A stretch of DNA of 64,000 nucleotides from Cryptomeria japonica. Its lineage: Eukaryota; Streptophyta; Pinopsida; Cupressales; Cupressaceae. Of this stretch, positions 55,279 through 64,000 are shown piece after piece (positions within the stretch are counted from its first letter, which is position 1; every line of letters starts with the position of its first letter). The notes under the pieces were generated by a model that was given only the letters and a program-made list of their open reading frames with translations, had not been told where the DNA came from and made no database searches. The stretch is from assembly GCF_030272615.1 (NCBI RefSeq), contig NC_081414.1, positions 780,804,119 to 780,868,118 of the forward strand. Reading direction: 5' to 3'. The position numbers and the translations under genes are program-made.

Positions 55279-58200
55279 ATGGCTTCCGCATCTCATACCA
55301 GTTCAAGCACATCCATTGAGTCAGAAAGTTTCATTCAGAGGAAGTCCAAGTATAATGCTTTATCACAAGTTCCAGCTGGAGTCATAGTCGAAGAAGGAAT
55401 TTTAGATTATATTGATTGCGAAATAGAAGACCTAGGGTCTTTAGCCATTCATACCCAATTAGGTCTATTTTGTGGAAAGGAGAAAAGGATCAAACCAAAA
55501 TTTAGTGTCATAGAGAAGAAGAAATTCCACAACGCTGTATATTTCCTGGAAGACTTCATAGAGGATCATATCAGGATCATCTTGAGCAGGGTCCATGGTG
55601 ACAAGATATACCTAGAGAGGACGCATGATATCACACCTCAGGCAATTCATGCAGTCACTGGTTTCTGCAACACAGGGGAAGTGCCAGCCTTGAGAAAAGT
55701 GAGGAAAACAGAAATGACCAAGCTCATCGGTTCAACAAGTGATTAACAGGGCATGATAGTCAATCCTATAAAGGATGATCTGGTGAAATACACATGCATG
55801 GTGATTGGATATAGAACATTCTCAGCCAGCAGGATTAATTCTGTATCTACTACAGCGGTAAATGCCGCTTACCAAATGATAAAAGAGGATGCATCTTTTG
55901 ATTTATGCACCGGCATGCAAAGGAAACTCCTGCTAAATCTCAAGGCAATCAAGTAGGATAACTCATTGAGGTTTAAGTTTGGACAACTACTAGTAGGGTT
56001 GTTCTTTTATTTCCAAGGCTACTTTCTGAGTGTAGGAGATGTCTAGTGGTCACCTGAGTAATCGGTTACCAAGCAAATAAAGGAAAGTGTGCAAGCCATT
56101 GGAACCGACCACCCTGAGGTACTGAACAAATACTTTGATGAGTCAGAGGGTAAGAATCTAAGGTGACATAGTGAAGAAATACGAAGATGACATTTGTTTC
56201 ACTATTCAAGTGGACAAATGTCTAATGGAGGCTGTTGAGCCTAGAATGGAGGAAGTGGAGCTTATGGGCTATGAGGTCATGTTTGACATGTTGGAAGGGT
56301 ATACTTCAACCCTTATTTCCTCGCCTCTTGATCCAAAGGCTAAGAGGACCAGAACCTACTTGGAGAGGATCGCACTAGTTGAAGAACCATCAGTGAAGAA
56401 GGGAAAAGAACCAGCAACTAAGAAAGCTAAGGTAGTGCCTGCAGCATCGGCACCAGCTACCACTACGACTCCAAGAGTGACCAAGCGGTCACCGGCAAAC
56501 AAGAAACCGAAGGTAACATTGGAAAAAGTCTTCCAAAGAAAGAGGAACACTAAGGCAAATGAACTAGACTCCGAAGAAACCGAGTTTGATGAATAGCCAA
56601 AGAAGGCTAGACAGACCAAGAAGATGAAGAAGAATGAACTGACAGATTCCACACCGGTAAATATAGATATCTCCTCTTACAAACCTTTGACACATTGTCG
56701 AATAATAGTAAAGAATATTAGGAGAAAGTTACTTCATGATTTAATAGATTATTATGATGAATTCAATAGTGAGGAAAAAGATGAAGTACTAGAGGAAATG
56801 ATTCTTTATTTATGTAAAAATGACCAGTCACCATCAGAGATTAAATCTCAGACACTGGATTCATTATTTAAAGCATTGGATAATAAATGGCGCATTGCCA
56901 TTGAAAAAGAATAGGAGATTAGGGAGAAAGTTTTTGCACAATACTTCCCCGAACTCTCAAATTCAGAATTGTTTGATGCCCTGGATCAAAATAAAGGTCT
57001 CTTCTTCACAAGGAGAAGAAGACTCTGGTTGTTGGAGGGGAGAGTTGATGATGTAGAAAAAGATACACATCAACACATGGCCCATGCTATCAGCTCTCCC
57101 AAAGCTCAAATGGCCAACCTCCAAGTAGAAAAGGAACCGGTTATTTCCAAACCGCATGAGGTTTTTGATGAGGAAGGAAACCTAGTGGAAGAACCAATCG
57201 ACACCATAGATGTCGATGCCCTAGATGTAGAAGATGTCACTCAGGACATACCTTCTGAGGGAACTGAACAAGGGCAACAGGCCAATTAGGGTGGTGAACA
57301 TGCTATGGAAACACAGCAAGCGGCAAAAGAACAGGAAAAGAAAAGAAAGAAGGATGAAGATGAGAAATAGAGAAAAGAGGAAGAAGAGAAATGGAAAGAT
57401 GAAGAAAAGAAGAAGAAAGAAGATGACAAGAAAAAGAAAGAAGAAGAAGATAAGGAAGAAAAGAAGAAGAAGGAAGAAGAGGAGAAGAAGAAGAAGGAAG
57501 TGGAAGAGAAGAAGAAGAAGGAAGCAGAAGAGAAGAAGAAGGAGGAAGTAGAGGAGAAGAAGAAGAAGGAAGAGGAAGAACAAAAGAAGAAGGAAGCAGA
57601 AGAGAAGAAAAAGAAGGAAGAGGAGGAGCAAAAGAAGAACGTAGAAGCAGAGTAGAAGCAGAAAGAAGAAGAAGACAAGAAGAAAATGGAAGAAGAAGAG
57701 AAGAAACAAAGAGAGGAGAAAGAAAAGGAAGAGAAGGAGAAGAAAAAGAAGGAAGAAACAGACAAGACCATTGAAGTAATGAAGACTATGGAAATGGAAA
57801 CTCCCAAGGCAACTAGTAGCCAAGCCAAACTGGCTGCTATCTCAAGCCCCATTGATCTCCAATCTAGAAGTGAGTCTGAGCTTATGCAGAGCATCAAGGT
57901 TGCCCAAGAGTGCCTTGAAGGCAGTCAAAGGAAAAGAGAACAAGATATTATTCAGGTGGCTGTGGACACACTTATTGGTTTAATCCCTGGTACTAATCTT
58001 CCTGACACTGATTCATCACTAGCACAACTCAAACTTCTATGTACTATAGTGGATGATCAGGTGCAGAGTCTAGAAGAAGCAATAGAGGCCAATGTAAAGA
58101 AAGAGCACCAAAAGGCTATTAATGTTTCTCTAGTGAAGAAATTAAATGAGCTTAGGACTGAACTACTAAAGGATCAAAAGGACATAAGGAGTGCCTTGGA

Positions 58201-58660
58201 TGAGGGAAACTTGCTACTCAGCAAAATCTGTCAACCTCATCTGTTCTATGATGATGTGCTAGCCAAGAAGCAATAGCTTCAAATGGACTTACAGTCCTAC
58301 TTGAGCACATTCAAGACTCCTTATGACTCTTTTGCAGCATATGGGCAAACCGTTCACCAGTTCCAGATCCAGTCAGTCAAGATGGAGCAAGAGATCAGCA
58401 CAAGGTCTAGGGATTTGTAGGAGCTTCAACTAGTATTACTTCCACGACTGCAAATTCTCTAGAAATGTTATCTGAACCTGGATGCCTTGACAGTCACACA
58501 AGAACTGAGCATAATAGATGCCATGGAGGAACAGGTATCACAAATGCAGACAAAGAAGGAAGTGGCAACAACCCTACTTGAGTCCTGGTCCCTTTCCATG
58601 AAACAATTTTTGTAGGACTATAAAGCAGTTTTTGACAAGTATTATTCATTATTGTCATAA
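55279..58660 (+). pseudogene. ORF2: large unknown protein (about 1,130 codons), nonsense codons and one frameshift
   Basis: I do not recognise the family. The ATG at 55279 (AATGGCTTCC, MASAS) is preferred over 55258 for context. Part 1 (55279-56160) looks globular: AGVIVEEGILDYIDCEI, FLEDFIEDHIRIILSRVHGDKIYLERT, then DITPQAIHAVTGF, and hydrophobic FGQLLVGLFFYFQG. A frameshift lies near 56165. Part 2 (56171-57290) has NLS-like basic patches (TKKAKV, NKKPKV) and a helical segment (LLHDLIDYYDEFNSEEKDEV). Part 3 (57300-57770) is almost only Glu, Lys and Asp. Part 4 (57771-58660) is helical (LMQSIKVAQECLEG, VQSLEEAIEANVKKEHQKA), ending YYSLLS. Stops include 55744, 55954, 56594, 56912, 57287, 57368, 57653, 58274, 58418, 58460 and 58613. 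Almost all are TAG and fit CAG or TGG. It resembles neither Gag nor Pol. It could be a captured host gene or an element-specific accessory protein. Confidence 0.7.
57300..57770 (+). repeat. Glu/Lys-coding purine tract of about 470 bp
   Basis: Imperfect repeats of GAAGAAGAG/AAGAAGAAG units give an almost pyrimidine-free plus strand inside ORF2. The protein is a highly charged, long single-helix or coiled-coil type stretch. Confidence 0.85.
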
Positions 58661-59002
58661 ACTCTTTTATATATATATGGAAACAGGTTTTTCAGCGGTA
58701 CTTTGTCATTGTTGGCAAAGGGGAAGAAGTATATCTGGTTTTTGGTTTTAAATTTTGAAATTTTGATACATCAGGGGAGAAGTATATTAGAGGGAGAAGT
58801 ATCTATTTTGAAATTTTGATATATGCTGTGATATATACTATATGCTCTGATGATTATGCTCTGAATGACAAATTTCTATACACTCTATTGATTAAGGGAT
58901 AGTGTATATGCTTAGGGGGAGCAGTTTTTTTAATGGCAAGTTTTTTGTTGTAAAACACTTAGATGTCAAAATTTTATTTTCCTAAGTGTTGCCATCAATG
59001 CC
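58661..59002 (+). other. 3' untranslated region of the pol-less element
   Basis: Holds the second GCTTAGGGGGAGCA (58910-58923) and repeated GGGGAGAAGTAT words (58720-58810). No gene is seen. Confidence 0.5.
58910..58923 (+). repeat. GCTTAGGGGGAGCA, copy 2
   Basis: An exact 14-base match to 54844-54857. Together the two copies bracket the ORF2 cassette. Confidence 0.7.
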
Positions 59003-59014
59003 AAAGGGGGAGAT
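59003..59014 (+). other. Polypurine tract of the pol-less element
   Basis: AAAGGGGGAGAT directly precedes the 3' LTR and is identical to that of the nested copia at 35882. Confidence 0.93.
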
Positions 59015-60178
59015 TGTTGGCATTTTTATTGTTTATGCTATGATAGTCATTGATGGACACACACTTGTATTGAGATCCCCTTTATATGTATGAGCTTATG
59101 CTCGACCAGTATTTGTTCCAACTGATATGTTGTATACTAGTCTCTAGACTAGTGGCGATTTTGCAGAATGTGTTTCCCAGTCTGAAGCGGCATGTCGACC
59201 CCAAGTGGTTCGCAGATCACAAATGGTATGAGGGAGCAAAGAGGCACAACACATTCTTACCAGTCTTCAGTTTTGTCAAACCGGCAACCAGTATTTTGTA
59301 TGAACTGGTAATACTCTATGATGAGTTACCAACCGGCATTTTGTGATGAGTTACCTATCCACTAATTGTTTGATGGTGCCAACACATTGATGGTGATTCC
59401 TGTGTCATGTTACTAAGTATGTCTAGATTCATTGAACCTAGGAAATTGTAAAAAAATCCTATTGGACCGACATGAAATTAGATTCCTTTAAAAGGACATC
59501 ATGTCTAGGGTTTTAAGTTGTTACGAAAAGGGTTAATGTTGAGATAGGGTTTAAGGTGGAAGTTGAGAATGATCTTATCTTAGAAGATCAAGTTGTAACT
59601 ATGAGAGAGAGAGAAAACTAAAGTAATGCTAGAATGCATTAGCTGTGAGCAATACTAGATCTAACCAAGCAGTTTGTGCTATTAGATAGATCAAACACTT
59701 GTTGATTACTCACATCTTTGACAAGTCTATAGCCCCTAACCAGGTAGGCCTCAAAGCCTTTGTAAAACCCTCTAATAAGGTGGTTCACACATGTGAATCT
59801 AAAATCCTCTAACAAGGTAGTCTTTAATCAAACTTATCTCCTAACAGAGATTGAGATTCCTAACAGGATCTATTCTGGTGAAGAACATTGTAAGACCTTA
59901 ACAGGTCTGACCTTAACCGGTCTAGTTTCTATTCTACAGATAGTGACTTTTGAGTTCCATCTCACCGTGGTTTTTCCCAGTTGGGTTTCCACATCAAATA
60001 TCCTATGTTATGGTTGCATTGCTTTTGTGGGTGAATGCTTTATTCATATTTTGGTTTGCATGTGTGGTAACCGGTTTAATTGTTAGTCTGCTTTATCGGT
60101 TTATCTTTAGACTGTGTAAGTATTTTAGTGCAGTAGTTTTTGGCATACTAATTCACCCCCCGCTCTTAGTATTCATCA
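59015..60178 (+). repeat. 3' LTR of the pol-less element (1164 bp)
   Basis: It has the same length and ends as 52425-53588. Differences between the two are mostly C/T and G/A. Confidence 0.95.
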
Positions 60179-60183
60179 GCATT
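60179..60183. other. Target-site duplication GCATT (pol-less element), right copy
   Basis: It matches 52420-52424 and is followed by the resumed copia LTR (CCTATCTGGGAAC). Confidence 0.95.
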
Positions 60184-60852
60184 CCTATCTGGGAACTTGC
60201 ACAAGGTTATTACGGTTTAATCTGTGTTGTAGATCTTCCTATCAATTTTCCTTTGCCATAGATCCTTACCAAACTTCATGCATGGCATACCAATCATTTA
60301 TACATCTCCAGCTCATCATTGTCCTTCATTAAATAATGCTTGTATTCATCCAATGCGCACTATCATAACTCGGTTGCAACTTAGTAAATACTAAAATTTA
60401 CTTGGTAGACATTTCGCCTTCATTAACCGATATCGATAACCTTAGGGTTTACCGACTAGGTTCCTTAGGATTTACTCACTAGGTTCTCTGCTCGGTGACA
60501 TAGTATAGTACTAACCTTACAATCAACAACATATGTAGGATATCAAAACAATCTAAACATCATGATCTCATCATTGTCTAACTTGGTAATAGTTGCCCAT
60601 TGAATAACTTATTTCTCTCCTTATTCATCACATTCTTTCTATGTCTTTTACCGACATCTTAATTCTCTTGAAATCAATATTCTCAAGATATGGCAACATC
60701 ATACTGAATTAGATAATCAATTTCTTGACATCAATGACAAAATAATGTTATAAAGATATTTATCATGCTTCTTCAATTATATTGACAATCTTCAACAACC
60801 TTCTCAATATCCTTATTGAATATCAACAATATTTGTTATTGTAATGCCAATA
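60184..60852 (-). repeat. 5' LTR of the host copia, second part
   Basis: It matches about 38300-38963 of the other LTR. The end reads CCAATA where the other LTR has CCAACA. Confidence 0.9.
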
Positions 60853-63800
60853 TATATCCATTTAGGATAGTTGATAGGTGTAATGAAACCAACATCCAAT
60901 AACTTTTCAAGATCAACTTTCACTAATAATACCACTTGTGGATGCATCTTACAACACAATTTTTATCTGACTGGTTTGGTGCTTGAAGTATTTGTCAAGT
61001 GGTGCATAACCAAATTAGTGTCAAGTCCAAGAGTATCTACATATGACCATGCAATATTTATCTTTCCCTCTATAAAGAACTTTTTGAACTTTAGCCGCTC
61101 AATTTTTGTTAAAGACTATGCAATGAAGATGTCATGTGGTACCTCTTCTATCCCAATGTTTATTTTGATGGTTTCTTCAATCAACATAGATGAATTCTCT
61201 TGATATGATATCATGGGGAGAGTTTCAAACCTTCCATCCTTTAGTGCCTTAGACAGGTTTTCACCATCAAATGTGTCCTTTCTTTTTATTTTTTTGGGGT
61301 CAAAAAGTAGCACAATGCGAGTTTCACTAAAAGACCCATCATTTGTTTTTATTTAAATATTTTTGCAATTGGAAATTTTGGCACCCTCTCCAAAGTATGA
61401 CACACTATTGAGTTCAATGGTGTATCTTTCTTTTATGGTCCCCAAGTGGTAGATAATCCCTTATGCTAAGGTAATCAACGAAGGTCTTATTGTTTTGGAA
61501 TGTGATAAGTTGTGGAGGTCCATCTTGGTCCCAGTCAAGAGTTGAGGGTGTACAAAGGGAAGGCCATGAATATGTTCAAAGTCAAAAAATGTAAGGGAAA
61601 ATATATAAGAATCTTTGGGTACGTCAATGAGGTCATCGGGGTCGTCACGAGTACTTTCCTCATCAATCTCAATTGTAAACGAATCTAAATCAACATCACT
61701 AGAAGAACACTTAGCAATGAGAGTTATCACTTTTTGTGGTTTTCACCTAGAGCCTTGAGATGTAGAGGGTTCAATATCGAAAAAATATTTATGAAATTGC
61801 TTCCCTAGTATCTTTCATTTCTTGGGATTCTGAACTTAATGATGTTGCTTGACCAACTTTGAATATAGCTCTCTAAATTTTTCTTCTTTGGTGGGTTCAC
61901 CAAATTCTCTGAATATTTCTGGAAGATTATAATCACTAGATTATTTGTTATAACCCCATTACCATTCTTTTGAATCTGTAGAACAATATCTTTCTTGTTG
62001 TTGTTCATTACTAGAAATGGGATAAGTAATTTGCAATGTTTCCTGGGATTCGAGACCATGTAGTCTCAATGGTTGTAATTATTTTGTAGACCGAGCAATC
62101 CTTTTTCATCATATCTCATTTTTTTTAGAAATTTGAAGCCTTTTCCTTAGTTCTCAACTAGTATGTGATGTGGTCTTGATTAGGTTGTTATTTTGGTTCC
62201 TCATAGAGAATCTTATAGATATCTTCTTTCATTCCACCCCATTTCTTGAAAGTAGTGGGATCCCATTTTATAATAATTTTCATTCCACCCCATTTCTTGA
62301 AAGTAGTGGGATCCCATTTTATAATAATTTTCATATCCACTTTAATGGATGTGGTCTACCATAATTCTTAGTAGAGTAAACTAATTACCGTAGATACAAG
62401 GTTTGATTTGGATTATATTCTCCTATACCTTTGTCCTTGAATTTTCCTTTGATCTTTGCTTTCTTTGAACTGGAAGCTTCCAAAGAGGTTGGACCAATGT
62501 ATGGAAAAGATGGGGTAGCTTCTTGATTTATTAGGACTATTATTTAAGGTATTGGTCAAAGATTGTTGCAATATATGTATGGATTTGGATCACCTTTGAC
62601 TATGACTTCAATTCTATTATGTGGGAATTCAATGCATTAGTTATAAGTAGAAGAGACTTCTCTTATTTTATTTATCCAAGGTCATCCAAAAATTATATTA
62701 TATGTGAGATTAAGATCAAGGACTTGGAAAACCACATCCCTCATTACTGGCCCAACTCTTAGAGGTAGAGTTAGTATTCCTTTGGTGGAGAATTCTTCAT
62801 CATCATATTATTTTGTGGTGATCTTCTTTCTAGAATCCATAATGTTTCCAAAGTATCTCAATTGTATGATAGCTTTCAATGTACAAATATTAAGACCTGC
62901 ATCTCCATCTATCAAGACTTGTTTTATGTGATGTTTATGGAGGAAATATTCAATGTGAAGTGGTGCATTGTGTGGTTGTTGTGGAGATGCATCATCTGCT
63001 TTAGTGAATGTAAATAAATGGGGAATAAAAGGGTGTCGCACCATATCTTGAAACTGGTCCACATTAAGATCGATAGGGATAGATGTCTCTTGTAAGATTT
63101 TATCCAAAATAGCTTTGTGTGAGTGTGAAATACACAAAAGCTCAAGGATGGAAATAAGAGTGGGTGTACTTTCCAATTGGTCTACAAGGTCATATTCATT
63201 CTTGGTAGATGATGAAGTTGGTGCCGTGGATGAAACACCTTGTAAAGTAGTTACATTGTATTTTGGGGCTTTTCCTTTTATGGTTATGGTAGACACATGA
63301 TGGTCCAATTATGATATATGGTTGACACTGTAATCATAGGACACAATAGTATAATTAGCATTTTTATCTGTCTTGGGGGCCTTTCCCTTATCATGTTTTA
63401 AAAATGGTTGCTTGAACATCACCTACTCTTCATTGGAAGTATGACAATCAACTTCTATTGTGGCATTGTCAATAAGATCTTGGATAAGATTCTTTATTAT
63501 TTGAAAATTCCTAGTCTTATGACCCCTACTCTTGTGATAGTTAAAAAATTCATCATCCTTCCAACATGTAGGCTTTACCATTGGTTTAAATGGTTGATTA
63601 TTGGGTAATGCAAGGATTTTATTGGCAACCAATTTGTTCAATGTAGTTTCAATTGGTTCTCCCAAATATGTGTACTTTCTTGGACATCTTGTTGCTCTTT
63701 GTGTATTTAATTGATTGTCATATGAACTAGCACTAGGTAACATTAGCTTTGGTTTAACCACATTAGCATCCACAACCCCATCATTGACAATATTCTTGCT

Positions 63801-64000
63801 TTTGTTCCAAAATCAGGGTTTGTCTTTCCCATTGGGATCATATTTGGTTTCTTTGAACAATTTGATGGTGCCTTTCTCAACTACTATACCCTTTTCAATA
63901 ACTTTCCTAAAGGTAGACAAACATTCTTTTTGAATTTCATATCTAATGTCCTTGTTCACATTTTGGGTAAACAACTCAACCATTTGTTTTTGTGGAATTT
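60853..64000 (-). pseudogene. gag-pol: Old Tat-like gypsy relic, part 2: RT N-terminus, G-patch region, protease, gag end
   Basis: Collinear with about 15985-19190 of the intact Tat element. Readable minus-strand pieces include 61313-61116 (EETIKINIGIEEVPHDIF) and 61730-61461. The protease-bearing frame 63308-62808 has VLIDGDAGLNICTL, with Asp where the second Gly of DGGAG is. 63773-63423 carries a decayed knuckle (NYHKSRGHKTRNFQ). It runs off the window edge. Stops and indels are frequent. Confidence 0.87.
62230..62331. repeat. Perfect 51-bp tandem duplication in the Tat relic
   Basis: The unit starting CATTCCACCCCATTTCTTG occupies 62230-62280 and is repeated without change at 62281-62331. 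The intact Tat copy has a single corresponding segment. Confidence 0.9.

Larger units (their letters stand above)
52425..60178 (+). mobile_element. Pol-less LTR retrotransposon carrying two unusual ORFs, 7.75 kb
   Basis: It has two LTRs of exactly 1164 bp, a GCATT duplication, a TGGTATCAGAGC primer site and an AAAGGGGGAGAT polypurine tract. Its ends and R/U5 motifs are copia-like. The 5.4-kb interior has no protease, integrase, RT or RNase H. It holds a coiled-coil/zinc-knuckle ORF and a long second ORF of unknown function with a TATA box of its own. It must have moved using enzymes of another copia element. About 33 differences in the first 385 aligned LTR bases by eye suggest an old insertion. 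Confidence 0.93.
29901..60852 (-). mobile_element. Ty1/copia element hosting three nested insertions (about 7.8 kb net)
   Basis: This is a minus-strand copia element with LTRs of about 1.5 kb, gag at 50603-51373 and RNase H at 39479. It was opened by a copia element (29923-37487), a chromovirus (41379-49222) and a pol-less LTR element (52425-60178). Subtracting these and one copy of each target duplication leaves about 7.8 kb, close to the size of the related nested copia. Both LTRs end in the same motifs and are each interrupted by an insertion. Confidence 0.9.

Noticed and set aside
57221-57897. Long minus-strand Leu/Phe- and Ser/Phe-rich open frames
   Set aside because: They are shadows of the purine-rich Glu/Lys-coding strand of ORF2. 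Absence of stops follows from the base composition.

Overview
The window looks like intergenic heterochromatin from a large plant genome. A gymnosperm is plausible because the elements are long and deeply nested, but the sequence does not prove it. I find no host gene, rRNA, tRNA or CRISPR array. Almost every supportable feature belongs to an LTR retrotransposon. The elements were delimited from LTR pairs, primer-binding sites, polypurine tracts and 5-bp target-site duplications (TSDs) read directly from the sequence.

Layout. (1) 1-6091: a decayed Ty1/copia element on the minus strand, with its 3' LTR cut by the window edge. (2) 6290-7358 and 23551-about 25610: LTR and gag remnant of a plus-strand element, split by (3). 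(3) 7359-23545: a 16.2-kb, minus-strand Tat-lineage Ty3/gypsy element with 773-bp LTRs that are nearly identical (about 7 differences by eye) and TSD CAAAT. It carries a 1707-codon gag-PR-Gpatch-RT frame, archaeal-type RNase H and integrase. On the opposite strand it carries a convergent plant mobile domain (PMD) gene. (4) 25741-26760: a copia gag relic. (5) 27171-29900 continuing at 60853-64000: an old Tat-like relic on the minus strand. It was split by (6), a minus-strand copia element of about 7.8 kb net length (29901-60852).

Element (6) was itself hit three times. A plus-strand copia element (29923-37487, TSD ATTGT) entered its 3' LTR. A plus-strand chromovirus (41379-49222) entered its integrase region. 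A pol-less LTR element (52425-60178, TSD GCATT) entered its 5' LTR. Removing each insert and one TSD copy rejoins the host sequence.

Two parts are unusual. The pol-less element encodes a coiled-coil/zinc-knuckle protein and a second protein of about 1,130 codons that I do not recognise. The second protein has a globular N-terminus, NLS-like basic patches and a Glu/Lys-rich coiled coil, and it appears to have its own promoter. The Tat element has three arrays of a GCGTYTRTG-like motif at a strikingly regular spacing of about 20 bp. They precede gag-pol and the convergent PMD gene in the same orientation relative to each gene.

Most broken frames are broken by nonsense codons of the CAG-to-TAG, CAA-to-TAA or CGA-to-TGA kind. 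This is consistent with deamination of methylated cytosine in silenced elements.
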